From Pelomonas sp047654785 (GTDB taxonomy: Bacteria > Pseudomonadota > Gammaproteobacteria > Burkholderiales > Burkholderiaceae_C), in contig NZ_JASGKQ010000003.1 in assembly GCF_047654785.1 (NCBI RefSeq), positions 1,178,001 through 1,242,000 on the forward strand: a stretch of 64,000 nt of DNA. Direction: 5' to 3'. The notes below the pieces were generated by a model. The model saw only the letters and a list, made by a program, of their open reading frames with translations, was not told the origin of the DNA and made no database searches. Below are positions 18,914 through 29,237 of the stretch, piece after piece (positions within the stretch are counted from its first letter, which is position 1; each line of letters starts with the position of its first letter). The translations under genes and the position numbers were made by a program.

Positions 18914-18948
18914 GCCCCTGTTCGGCACCGCCCGGGCAGGGGCTTTTT
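18914..18948 (+). terminator. Intrinsic terminator after the TonB receptor
   Basis: GCCCCTG (18914-18920) pairs with CAGGGGC (18937-18943) and is followed at once by TTTTT. It lies 20 bases beyond the receptor stop and 20 bases before the halogenase start, so it may lower expression of the downstream genes relative to the receptor. Confidence 0.75.
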
Positions 18949-18967
18949 CGAATCCGGAAGACCAGGC

Positions 18968-20491
18968 ATGCAAGATCAATCACGTCTCATCCGCAACGTC
19001 GTCATCGTCGGCGGCGGTACGGCCGGCTGGATGGCCGCGGCGGCGCTGGCCAAGCTGCTGAAGGGCCGGGTCGGCGTCACGCTCGTCGAGTCCGAGGAGA
19101 TCGGCACCGTGGGCGTCGGCGAGGCCACGATCCCGATGATCCAGCGCTTCAACCAGGTGCTGGAGCTCGACGAGGACGAGTTCATGCGCGAGACGCAGGC
19201 GACGTTCAAGCTCGCCATCGAGTTCGTGAACTGGGGCCGCGTCGGCGACCGCTACATGCACGGCTTCGGCCGCATCGGCCAGCAGCTCGGCACGGTGCCT
19301 TTCGAGCACTACTGGCGCAAGCTCTACAACGCCGGCCAGGCGGGCGACCTGGCGGACTACGCCATCACCCGCGCCGCCGCCGTCCGCAACCGCTTCATGC
19401 GGCCGGCGGCCGACGCCGGCAACTCGCCGCTGGCCGAGATCGCCTACGCCTTCCACTTCGACGCCGGCCTGTACGCGCGCTACCTGCGCAAGTACGCGGA
19501 AGGCCGCGGCGTCACGCGCATCGAGGGCCGCATCGTCGATGCCAAGCTCGGCGGGCTGAGCGGCCGCGTCGAGTCCGTCGTGCTGGCCGACGGCCGCGCG
19601 GTGGCGGGCGAGCTGTTCATCGACTGCTCGGGCTTCCGCGGCCTGCTCATCGAGCAGGTGCTGCACACCGGCTACGAGGACTGGTCGCGCTGGCTGCCCT
19701 GCGACCGCGCCATCGCCGTGCCTTGCGCGAGCGTTGCGCCGCTGACGCCCTACACCCGCTCCACCGCGCACACGGCCGGCTGGCAGTGGCGCATCCCGCT
19801 GCAGCACCGCATCGGCAACGGCCATGTCTTCAGCAGCGGCTTCATGGCCGAGGACGAGGCGCAGCGCATCCTGCTCGCCAACCTCGACGGTCAGCCGCTG
19901 GCCGAGCCGCGCCTGCTGCGCTTCACGACCGGCATGCGCCGCCAGGCCTGGAACCGCAACGTCGTGTCCATGGGCCTGGCGAGCGGCTTCATGGAGCCGC
20001 TGGAATCCACCAGCATCCACCTCGTGCAGACGGCCATCGCGCGGCTGATCGAATTCTTCCCGAGCGCAGGCTTCGAGCAGGCCGACATCGACGAGTACAA
20101 CCGCCAGTCGCGCTTCGAGTACGAGCGCATCCGCGACTTCCTGATCCTGCACTACCACGCCAACCAGCGCGACGACTCCGAGTTCTGGCGCTATTGCCGC
20201 GAGATGCCCATCCCCGACACGCTGGCCGCCAAGATCGAGCTGTACCAGCGCAACGGCCGCATCGTGCGCGAGGGCAACGAGCTGTTCGCCGAGGTGGGTT
20301 GGCTGCAGGTCATGCATGGCCAGAACCTGAAGGCCCGCGGCTACCACCCGCTGGCCGATCTCATCGACGAGGCCGAGACGCACGCCTACCTGCAAAGCGT
20401 GCGCGACGTCATCGCCAACTGCGCCGAGGTGATGCCCTCGCACGAGGACTTCATCGCCCAGCATTGCGCGGCCGTTGCGCCGCAAGGATGA
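18968..20491 (+). CDS. Flavin-dependent tryptophan-halogenase family protein
   Basis: The 507-residue protein has the FADH2-binding VGGGTAGW (14-21), GVGEATIP (49-56), the lysine of the ATFKLAIEF segment (K81, aligning with the catalytic lysine of PrnA/RebH), the WxWxIP motif as WQWRIP (272-277) and EPLESTSIHLVQTA. All landmarks of an active halogenase are therefore present. Family members beside TonB receptors in Xanthomonas, Caulobacter and Brevundimonas sugar loci form a distinct group whose physiological substrate is unknown. It lies between the receptor and a GH13-GH32 enzyme, whose start is 4 bases after its stop. A role in antibiotic synthesis is unlikely here. Confidence 0.88.
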   Translation: MQDQSRLIRNVVIVGGGTAGWMAAAALAKLLKGRVGVTLVESEEIGTVGVGEATIPMIQRFNQVLELDEDEFMRETQATFKLAIEFVNWGRVGDRYMHGFGRIGQQLGTVPFEHYWRKLYNAGQAGDLADYAITRAAAVRNRFMRPAADAGNSPLAEIAYAFHFDAGLYARYLRKYAEGRGVTRIEGRIVDAKLGGLSGRVESVVLADGRAVAGELFIDCSGFRGLLIEQVLHTGYEDWSRWLPCDRAIAVPCASVAPLTPYTRSTAHTAGWQWRIPLQHRIGNGHVFSSGFMAEDEAQRILLANLDGQPLAEPRLLRFTTGMRRQAWNRNVVSMGLASGFMEPLESTSIHLVQTAIARLIEFFPSAGFEQADIDEYNRQSRFEYERIRDFLILHYHANQRDDSEFWRYCREMPIPDTLAAKIELYQRNGRIVREGNELFAEVGWLQVMHGQNLKARGYHPLADLIDEAETHAYLQSVRDVIANCAEVMPSHEDFIAQHCAAVAPQG

Positions 20492-20495
20492 ATCC

Positions 20496-23195
20496 ATGAA
20501 CCTGCTGCCCACCCGCCGCGCCGTCCTCGGCGCCATTCCCGCCTTTGCCGCCGCCGCCGCGCTGCCCGCCATGAGTGCCCCTGCCGCCGACATGCCCCAC
20601 CCCGCCTGGACCCGCCAGGCCGTCATCTACCAGATCAACGTGCGCCAGTACTCCGAGGCCGGCACGCTGGCCGCCGTGCAGGCGGACCTGCCGCGGCTCA
20701 AGGCGCTGGGCGTGGACATCCTCTGGCTGATGCCCTGGCAGCCCATCGGCGCGCTGAACCGCAAGGGCAGGCTCGGCAGCTACTACTCGATCCGCGACTA
20801 CACGGCCGTGAACCCCGAGTTCGGCACGCTGGCCGACGCGAAGGCCTTCGTCGCCGCCGCGCACCAACTGGGCTTCAAGGTCATCCTCGACTGGGTGGCC
20901 AACCACACCGCCTGGGACCACCCCTGGGCCAGCGCGCACAAGGACTGGTACAAGCTGAACGCCAAGGGCGAGGTCTACGCCGTCACCTTCAACGAGGGCC
21001 AGCCGGGCGAGGAGCGCTGGGACGACGTGATCGGCCTGGACTACCGCAGCCAGGGCCTGCGCGCCGCGATGATCGACGCGATGGCCTTCTGGGTGCGCGA
21101 GACGGGGCTGGACGGCTTCCGCTGCGACGTGGCCAGCCTGGTGCCGACGGACTTCTGGGTGCGCGCCCGCCGCGCGCTGGAGGCCGTCAAGCCGATGTTC
21201 ATGCTGGCCGAGTCCGACGCCATCGACCTGCACACCAGCGGCGCGTTCGACATGACCTACGACTGGACGCTGCCCGACCAGGTGTTCAAGAAGATCGGCC
21301 AGGGCGAGCCGGGCGTGCCGCTGCTGAAGGCCTGGCTGGCCCAGCAGCCGGCCGGCTACCCGGCGCACGCCTTGCGGATGCGCTTCACGAGCAACCACGA
21401 CTTCAACTCCTGGCACGGCACCGACGCCGAGCTGTACGGCGACGCCCGCCAGGCGCTCGCGGTGCTGAGCTTCACGCTGCCCGGCATGCCGCTGATCTAC
21501 AACGGCCAGGAATCCGGGCTGGCCAAGCGGCTGGCCTTCTTCGAGAAAGACCCCATCGCCTGGGGCCGCCACGAGCTGGCCGGCTTCTACCGCGAGCTGA
21601 CCGCGCTCAAGCACCGCCACCCGGCGCTGGCCGCCGGCCCCTACGGCGGGCCGGTGACGCTGCTGGACGCGCCGGACGACGTGGTCGCCTTCGAGCGCCG
21701 GCAGGGCGATGACGTGGTGCGCGTGGCGGTGAACCTGTCGGGCCGGCCGCAGGTCTGGCAGGGCCGCCCGCTCGCGCCCTGGCGCTGGGCCATCACGGCC
21801 GAGGGCGGCTACCGCCCGGCCTTCCACTTCAGCCCGCGCAGGAACTGGATCAACGACCCCAACGGCCTGGTCTTCGACGCCGCCACCGGGGTCTACCACC
21901 TGTTCTACCAATACAACCCCTTCGGCGACCAGTGGGGCCACATGAGCTGGGGCCACGCGAGCAGCCGCGACCTGCTGCACTGGGAGCACCTGCCGCTGGC
22001 CATCCCCGAGGACGAGCGCGCGTCCATCTTCTCGGGCAGCGTCGTCATCGACCACGCCAACACCGCCGGCTTTGGCGCGGGCGCCTGGGTGGCGATCTAC
22101 ACCGGCGCGCTGCGTCGGCCCGAGGGCGGCCAGGCGCAGGACCTGGCCTACAGCCGCGACGGCGGCACGAGCTGGACGAAGCACGCCGGCAATCCGGTGC
22201 TCGACCTCGGCCTGCGCGACTTCCGCGACCCCAAGGTGTTCTGGCATGCGCCGAGCGGGCGCTGGGTCATGGCCGTCGTGCTGCCGGACGAGCACCGCGT
22301 CGCCTTCTACGCCAGCGCCAACCTGCGCGACTGGACGCAGCTCAGCCACTTCGGCCCGGCCGGCGAGACGCGCGCGATCTGGGAGTGCCCGGACCTGATC
22401 CACTTCCCCGAGCAGGACCGCTGGCTGCTGAAGGTGGACACCTTCGACGGCCACCCGGCCGGCAGCGGCGCGCAGTGCTGGGTCGGCCGCTTCGACGGCC
22501 GCGCCTTCACCGCCGAGGGCGAGGCCTTCTGGGCCGACCACGGCAGCGACTTCTACGCCGCGCTGTCCTTCGGCGGCCTGCCCGCCGGCCGCCGGCCGCT
22601 GTGGCTGGCCTGGATGAACCAGCATGCCTACGCCAAGGACACGCCGACGGCGCCCTGGCGCGGCGCGATGGCGCTGCCGCGCGAGCTGTCGCTCGTGCGG
22701 GCGCCCGAGGGCTGGCGGCTGGCGCAGGCGCCGGTGTCCACCGCGGCGCTGCGCGGCGAGGCGCGGCAACTCGCGGGCGCGGGCGTCATCGCGGCGGCCG
22801 GCGACTGCTGCGAGCTGCTGTGGGAACTGGACCCCGGCGCGGCCGAGTCGTCGATGCTCGGCCTGCGCTGCGGCGCGAACGGCGAACTGGTGCGCATCGG
22901 CCTGGACCACCGCGCCGGGCGGGTCTGGATCGACCGCAGCGCCAGCGGCGCCCAGCCCTCGGCGCGGCACTGGGCCGGTCGGCGCGAGCAGGCCTGGGCC
23001 GGCGCGTGCGGCCCGCTGGCGCTGCAGGTGCTGGTGGACCGCTGCTCGGTCGAGGTGTTCTCGGGCGACGGCCGGGTCAGCCTGACGGAGCTGGTCTTCC
23101 CGTCCGAGACCAGCCAGGACCTGGCCGTGGTCGCGCAGGGCGGCGTCTGGGCCCGCTCGGCGCTGACCTGCTGGCCGCTGAAGCCGCGGGCCTGA
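20496..23195 (+). CDS. GH13-GH32 fusion: alpha-glucosidase-like plus beta-fructosidase-like enzyme
   Basis: The 899-residue protein begins with a twin-arginine-like signal (TRRAVLGAIPAF...). Residues about 45-430 are a complete GH13 domain: DWVANHT (D132), GFRCDVA (nucleophile D211), LAESD (acid/base E239), TSNHD (D302) and a short C-terminal beta domain. From about 438 to the end runs a GH32 domain: FSPRRNWINDPNGLVF (nucleophile D454), FRDPKVF (D578), WECPDL (acid/base E630), then a beta-sandwich. Both active sites look intact. GH13 retains alpha-glucosidic chemistry and GH32 cleaves beta-fructosides, so one polypeptide could dismantle sugars with both linkages (sucrose, glucosyl-sucrose, fructose-capped oligomers). 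It would act in the periplasm. The start just after the halogenase stop is chosen over a 7-codon-longer in-frame start inside that gene. Subfamily and substrate are not determined. Confidence 0.9.
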   Translation: MNLLPTRRAVLGAIPAFAAAAALPAMSAPAADMPHPAWTRQAVIYQINVRQYSEAGTLAAVQADLPRLKALGVDILWLMPWQPIGALNRKGRLGSYYSIRDYTAVNPEFGTLADAKAFVAAAHQLGFKVILDWVANHTAWDHPWASAHKDWYKLNAKGEVYAVTFNEGQPGEERWDDVIGLDYRSQGLRAAMIDAMAFWVRETGLDGFRCDVASLVPTDFWVRARRALEAVKPMFMLAESDAIDLHTSGAFDMTYDWTLPDQVFKKIGQGEPGVPLLKAWLAQQPAGYPAHALRMRFTSNHDFNSWHGTDAELYGDARQALAVLSFTLPGMPLIYNGQESGLAKRLAFFEKDPIAWGRHELAGFYRELTALKHRHPALAAGPYGGPVTLLDAPDDVVAFERRQGDDVVRVAVNLSGRPQVWQGRPLAPWRWAITAEGGYRPAFHFSPRRNWINDPNGLVFDAATGVYHLFYQYNPFGDQWGHMSWGHASSRDLLHWEHLPLAIPEDERASIFSGSVVIDHANTAGFGAGAWVAIYTGALRRPEGGQAQDLAYSRDGGTSWTKHAGNPVLDLGLRDFRDPKVFWHAPSGRWVMAVVLPDEHRVAFYASANLRDWTQLSHFGPAGETRAIWECPDLIHFPEQDRWLLKVDTFDGHPAGSGAQCWVGRFDGRAFTAEGEAFWADHGSDFYAALSFGGLPAGRRPLWLAWMNQHAYAKDTPTAPWRGAMALPRELSLVRAPEGWRLAQAPVSTAALRGEARQLAGAGVIAAAGDCCELLWELDPGAAESSMLGLRCGANGELVRIGLDHRAGRVWIDRSASGAQPSARHWAGRREQAWAGACGPLALQVLVDRCSVEVFSGDGRVSLTELVFPSETSQDLAVVAQGGVWARSALTCWPLKPRA

Positions 23196-23211
23196 GCCCG
23201 CTGAACCCGGC

Positions 23212-24099
23212 TCAGATCAGGCCCGGCCAGGCTTCCTGGCCGTGGCCGTGGCGGCCGAAGGCGTCGCGCAGGGTACACACCAGCGCGGCGGGCAGCGGGC
23301 CTTGGGCGATGGCGTCGAGGTTGCGGCGCAGGTGGGCCGCGTTGGCCGTGCCGACGATGGCGCTGGCCGCGCCGGCGTGGAAGGCGGCGAAGCGCAGCGC
23401 CACGCCAGCCCAGTCGTCCTGCGGCGGCAGGCCCATGGCCTGGAAGCGGTCCCAGTACTGGCCTTCGGCGAAGTCGCCGGGCCGCTGCGCATGGCGCCAC
23501 ACGGCGCCGGCCAGCGGGCGCTTGGCGATGACGCCGAGGCCGGCGTGGTCGGCCAGCGCGGCGCGCGCCTGGAGGTGGGCCTGGTCGCACAGGCTGATGG
23601 AGGTCTGCAGGCAGCCGAAGGCGCCGCTGGCGATGGCGAAGCCGGCCTCCGCGTTGTCGCCCGAGTAGGCGGCCACGCGCAGCTTGCCGGCGGCGCGGCA
23701 GTCGGCCAGCGCCCGCGTCACGTCGCCCTGCTGCAGCACCGGCAGCGGGCAGGAGTGCAGGTGGACGATGTCGAGCACGTCGGTCTTCATCAGCGCGAGC
23801 GCGCGCTCGACGCCGCGGACGATGCAGTCGTAGGTCCAGTCCGGCACGCCCTCGACGCCGTAGCCGACCTTGGTGGACAGCACGAACTCGCCGCGCCGGT
23901 GCGCCAGGTGGCGGCCGATGCGCGCCTCGCTGAGGCCGTAGCCGCGCGCGGTGTCGATGAGGGTGATGCCGGCGTCCAGCACGCGGTTGAGCAGCGCGCC
24001 GGCCTCGGCCTCGGTGGTGCGCTCGTCGTTGATGTGCATCGCGCCGAAGCCCAGCGCGGAGACCTGGAGGCCGGTGCGGCCGAGGGGGTTGTGGATCAT
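23212..24099 (-). CDS. Aldo/keto reductase
   Basis: The 295-residue TIM-barrel oxidoreductase has the family start NPLGRTGLQVSALGFGAM and the catalytic tetrad: Asp and Tyr in IDTARGYGLSEARIG, Lys in LSTKVGYG and His in DIVHLHSC. It uses NADPH/NADH on an unknown aldehyde or sugar. Its ATG overlaps the GH13 stop by ATGA, making it the last gene of the maltose operon, so a sugar-derived substrate is plausible. Its 3' end converges with the fusion enzyme gene 16 bases away. Confidence 0.85.
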   Translation of the reverse strand: MIHNPLGRTGLQVSALGFGAMHINDERTTEAEAGALLNRVLDAGITLIDTARGYGLSEARIGRHLAHRRGEFVLSTKVGYGVEGVPDWTYDCIVRGVERALALMKTDVLDIVHLHSCPLPVLQQGDVTRALADCRAAGKLRVAAYSGDNAEAGFAIASGAFGCLQTSISLCDQAHLQARAALADHAGLGVIAKRPLAGAVWRHAQRPGDFAEGQYWDRFQAMGLPPQDDWAGVALRFAAFHAGAASAIVGTANAAHLRRNLDAIAQGPLPAALVCTLRDAFGRHGHGQEAWPGLI

Positions 24100-26474
24100 G
24101 GGGTGACGAGCACGCGGCCGAACAGCGGTGGCACGGTCAGCTGGAGCCTGCCGCCGGTGACGGCGACCGCCTCGCCGCCGAGCGCGTCGCGCAGCGTGCG
24201 CGCCGCGAAGGGCAGGCGCACGGAGACGGTGCGCGGCTCGGTGCTGTTGTTGGTGGCGGTGACGGCCCAGGTGTCGCCGTCCTGGCGGGCGAGCACGATG
24301 ACGTGGTCGTCCACCTGCAGCGGCGCCTGCAGCGTGCCGTGGCGCAGCACGGGCAGGCCGTGGCGCAGCTTGACCAGGCGCTTGAAGTCGGCCAGCAGCG
24401 CCTCGTCGGGCTGGCCGCCTTCGTCGGCCCAGGGGTAGGGCGCGCGGTTGAACGGGTCCTCGCCGCCGCCCAGGCCCACCTCGTCGCCGTAGTAGATGGT
24501 GGGCGCGCCGGGGTAGGTCATCTGGAAGAACACGGCCAGGCGCAGGCGGCGCTTGGCCAGCGCGAGGTCGCGCTGTTCGCCGACGTGGTGCAGCGCGCGC
24601 GGCTGGTCGTGGGTGGACAGCAGGTTCATCAGCGCGGAGAAGGCCTGCGGCGGGTAGGCCTCGCGCATCAGCTCCAGGTTGGCGGCCATCTGCTGCGCGG
24701 GCTTGCCGGCGGCGTAGTCCAGCACCGCGTTGCGGAAGATGTAGTTCATCGTCGAGTCGAACATGTCGCCGAGGAAGTACTTGCTGGCGTCGAACCAGGT
24801 CTCGGCCACCGTCAGCGCGTCGGGCCGCTTCGCCTTCACGGCCTGGCGCCATTCGCGCCAGAAGTCGTCGGGCACCCAGGGCGCCACGTCCATGCGCCAG
24901 CCGGCCGCGCCGCGGTCCAGCCAGTAATGGGTCACCGAGTCCTTGTCGCGGTACGCGTAGGCGCGGAAGGACGGGCTGGCCTTGTCGATCTCGGGCAGGT
25001 CGGTGACGCCGGCCCAGCCCTGGAACTGCTTGTCGGGGTTGGGTTCTTGGGGCTTGAACTTGAACCAGCTCGCATAAGGCGACGCGGGATTGATCTTGCC
25101 GTTGTCGAACGCGCCGCCAGCCGGGAAGTTGTTGAAGCGGTTGAAGTAGGGCGAGTCGGCGCCGACGTGGTTCAGCGAGGTGTCGGGGATGACGCGGATG
25201 CCGCGCTTCGCGGCCTCGGCGCACAGGCGCTCGAAGTCGGCGTTGCTGCCGAAGGCGGGGTCGATCTGCTTGTAGTCGGCCGTGTCGTACTTGTGGTTGC
25301 TGGGTGCGCGGAACACCGGCGTCATGTAGATCGCGTTGGCGCCCAGGCCCTGGATGTAGTCCAGCTTGCTCGTCAGGCCGGCCAGGTCGCCGCCGAAGAA
25401 GTCGTTGTTGTGCAGCGCGTCGGAGCCGTCGCCCGTGCCGGGCCGGAAGGGCTTTTCGTTCCAGCTGGCGTGGCGCTCCACGTCGTGGTCCTGGTAGCGG
25501 TCCTGCGGCCGGCCGCCTCCGGGGCGCGGGTCGTTCGTCTTGTCGCCGTTGCGGAAGCGCTCGGGGAAGACGTAGTAGTAGACGACGTCGCGCGCCCAGG
25601 CCGGCACCTGGAAGCCGGGCGCGTAGACGGTCTGGCGGTAGCGGCGGATGCGCTTGGCGTCGGCCGGCAGGCGCTCGACGGTGGCGGCGCCCATGGAGCC
25701 CTTCTCGCGGGTCCAGTAGACGCTGTCCTTGTTGTTCTGCAGCGCGTACTTGCCCTGAGCGGTCTCGATCTCGAACCAGTAGCCGTAGACGCCGACGTCG
25801 GCGAAGCGGTGGCGCGCCGTGAAGCCGGTGCCGCGGCCGCGCGGCTCGGGCGCCATCGCGATGCGGGCGACCTGCTGGTAGTCGAGCTGTTCCTGGTTGC
25901 CGGTCATCGAGCGGCGCTCGATGACGAGGGTCGCGCGCTTCAGGCCCGGCACGTCGTTGCCGATGCGGAACGTGAACTCGGTGCCCTGGGGCTGCGCGCC
26001 GAACGGCGACTTGGACGCGGCGGCGCGCGAGTCGAAGTGCGTGGACAGCGCGGCGGCGTCCTTGATCGGCGGGTTGCCGGGGTCGACGAAGCTCAGCGGG
26101 CCGACCTTCAGGCTGGGCTGGCCGGCCGGGTCGAAGGCCAGGCGCAGCGTGTGGGCGCCGGTGAAGTCGCGCTTCAGGTTGCCGACGACGGTGGCGCCGC
26201 GGGCGATCCGGTCGCTGGCATCGACGCCCACCGTCAGCGCGGGCGTCCAGTCCTCGTCGGCGATCTTGAACTCCTGCGTGCCGCGCGCGTCCACGTTCAG
26301 GTAGTAGGCGTCGCATTTGAACCTGAACGCCTGTTCGTCCTGCGCGGTCCAGTTGTTCAGGCCGCCGCGCAGGTACAGGGTGGCGGCGCCCAGCGGCGGT
26401 GCGATGCACTTGGCGGCGTGGGTCATCGGGGCGAACGAAAGCAGCGCGGCGATCAGCGCAGTGGTCTTCATCAT
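24096..26474 (-). CDS. Periplasmic GH13 alpha-amylase / neopullulanase-like enzyme
   Basis: The 792-residue secreted enzyme has a signal peptide (1-20, MTHA-AKC), then a beta-rich N-terminal region (about 25-300). This region starts with LYLRGGLNNWTAQDEQAF, resembling carbohydrate-binding/neopullulanase N domains. The GH13 barrel shows PDTSLNHVG, GWRMDVAPW (nucleophile), TVAETW (acid/base) and LLSTHDQPR, plus a C-terminal beta domain. It probably trims maltodextrins in the periplasm before uptake by the adjacent MalEFGK transporter. Two adjacent ATG codons begin the gene. It is separated from malG by a structured repeat and overlaps the aldo/keto reductase by ATGA. Confidence 0.88.
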   Translation of the reverse strand: MMKTTALIAALLSFAPMTHAAKCIAPPLGAATLYLRGGLNNWTAQDEQAFRFKCDAYYLNVDARGTQEFKIADEDWTPALTVGVDASDRIARGATVVGNLKRDFTGAHTLRLAFDPAGQPSLKVGPLSFVDPGNPPIKDAAALSTHFDSRAAASKSPFGAQPQGTEFTFRIGNDVPGLKRATLVIERRSMTGNQEQLDYQQVARIAMAPEPRGRGTGFTARHRFADVGVYGYWFEIETAQGKYALQNNKDSVYWTREKGSMGAATVERLPADAKRIRRYRQTVYAPGFQVPAWARDVVYYYVFPERFRNGDKTNDPRPGGGRPQDRYQDHDVERHASWNEKPFRPGTGDGSDALHNNDFFGGDLAGLTSKLDYIQGLGANAIYMTPVFRAPSNHKYDTADYKQIDPAFGSNADFERLCAEAAKRGIRVIPDTSLNHVGADSPYFNRFNNFPAGGAFDNGKINPASPYASWFKFKPQEPNPDKQFQGWAGVTDLPEIDKASPSFRAYAYRDKDSVTHYWLDRGAAGWRMDVAPWVPDDFWREWRQAVKAKRPDALTVAETWFDASKYFLGDMFDSTMNYIFRNAVLDYAAGKPAQQMAANLELMREAYPPQAFSALMNLLSTHDQPRALHHVGEQRDLALAKRRLRLAVFFQMTYPGAPTIYYGDEVGLGGGEDPFNRAPYPWADEGGQPDEALLADFKRLVKLRHGLPVLRHGTLQAPLQVDDHVIVLARQDGDTWAVTATNNSTEPRTVSVRLPFAARTLRDALGGEAVAVTGGRLQLTVPPLFGRVLVTP

Positions 26475-26515
26475 GTCTCCAGGCCGCGCCAGCGGCCCAT
26501 GCCAAACGCGAAATT

Positions 26516-26652
26516 AGCGGGCCGAGCGCCGGGCCGCCCCAAGCCGGCCCGGTGGGCGATGTGCTTGCGGTTCGACGCCGCAAGCATCGCCGCCCCCTCG
26601 GGGGGCCGGCCAGACTCGCTCGCGTTCAGCGACGCGAGGTTGGGCGGGGGGG
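26516..26652 (-). repeat. Structured intergenic repeat, copy 1 (malG / amylase junction)
   Basis: About 137 bp, clearly homologous to a second copy between malK and malE. It holds three hairpins: GGGCCG/CGGCCC, a 13-bp stem of GCGATG + CTTGCGG with its complement (26556-26590), and CCCCC-TC-GGGGG. The element ends right at the malG stop. A 61-codon frame runs through it, joined by ATGA to malG at one end and to the amylase ATG at the other. The reading frame is not conserved between copies, so a functional peptide is unlikely. Similar elements are widespread between Burkholderiales genes. Confidence 0.7.
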
Positions 26653-27543
26653 TCATCCCTTCACGCCGCCCGCCGTGAGGCCGGAGACGATCCAGCGCTG
26701 CGCGAGCAGGAAGACCAGCGTGATCGGCAGGCCCGACAGCACGGCCGCGGCCGCGAAGTCGCCCCACAGGAAGCGCTGGTCGTGCAGGAAATACTTGGAA
26801 CCCACGGCCAGCGTGAGGTTGCCCTCCTCGCGCAGCAGGATGGAGGCCACCGGGTACTCGATGATGGTGCCGATGAAGGCCAGCACGAAGACCACCATCA
26901 GGATGGGCACGGCCATCGGCAGCAGCACGCGGCTGAAGGCCTGCCAATGCGTCGCGCCGTCGACCTTGGCGTTCTCCTCGATCTCGACCGGGATGGTCTC
27001 GAAGTAGCCCTTGATGGTCCACACGTGGGTGGCGATGCCGCCGAGGTAGGCCAGCACCAGGCCGGCGTGGGTCTCGACGCCCAGCGCGGGGACGTAGTTG
27101 CCGATGGTCTCGAAGATCGCAAAGATCGCCACCAGCGCCAGCACCGGCGGGAACATCTGCAGCAGCAGCATGCCGTTGAGCACCGGCTTGCTGAAACGGA
27201 ACTTGAGCCGCGCGAAGGCGTAGGCGGCCGTGGTCGAGATGGCGACGATCAGGAAGGCCGAGACGGTGGCGATCTTGATCGAGTTCCACAGCCAGGTCAG
27301 CACGGGGAAGGGCGGCTGCACGAGGCTGCCGTCGGCCGCCTGGTAGGGGATGCCGAGCGCCAGCTTCCAGTGCTCCAGGCTGATCTCGGTCGGGATCAGG
27401 CTGCCGGTGGCGAAGTTGCCGGGCCGCAGCGAGATGGACACGACCGCGAGCAGCGGGAACAGCGTGATGGCGATGAAGATCCACATCACCGCATGCGCGG
27501 CGAGCGTGCGCCAGCGGGCTTGTTTGCCGAGGACGATGGCCAT
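26653..27543 (-). CDS. malG: Maltose/maltodextrin ABC transporter permease MalG
   Basis: The 296-residue permease has six predicted membrane helices beginning VMWIFIAITLFPLLAVVSIS and the cytoplasmic EAA loop EENAKVDGATHWQAFSRVLLP that contacts the ATPase. The C-terminus FLLAQRWIVSGLTAGGVKG is the classic MalG tail that inserts into the MalK dimer. It follows malF after 98 bases, with AGGAGTT as ribosome-binding site. Partner subunits MalE, MalF and MalK are encoded upstream in the same operon. Confidence 0.94.
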   Translation of the reverse strand: MAIVLGKQARWRTLAAHAVMWIFIAITLFPLLAVVSISLRPGNFATGSLIPTEISLEHWKLALGIPYQAADGSLVQPPFPVLTWLWNSIKIATVSAFLIVAISTTAAYAFARLKFRFSKPVLNGMLLLQMFPPVLALVAIFAIFETIGNYVPALGVETHAGLVLAYLGGIATHVWTIKGYFETIPVEIEENAKVDGATHWQAFSRVLLPMAVPILMVVFVLAFIGTIIEYPVASILLREEGNLTLAVGSKYFLHDQRFLWGDFAAAAVLSGLPITLVFLLAQRWIVSGLTAGGVKG

Positions 27544-27641
27544 GTGTCTAGAACTCCTGATACGTTGTCGGGACGGGGATCAGGCCGGGCGGGCGGCCTG
27601 CTCCGTGTCCCCCGCCTGCCGCGCTCGGCAACCCATCCCGT

Positions 27642-29233
<1,592 letters not shown>

Positions 29234-29237
<4 letters not shown>

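Noticed and set aside
16057..18969. Long open frame (970 codons) antisense to the TonB receptor
   Set aside because: High-GC codon bias leaves the opposite strand open; the translation is low-complexity and matches no family, while the sense frame has clear domains.
24303..26678. 791-codon frame antisense to the periplasmic amylase
   Set aside because: Shadow frame; the sense strand encodes all GH13 catalytic motifs and a signal peptide.
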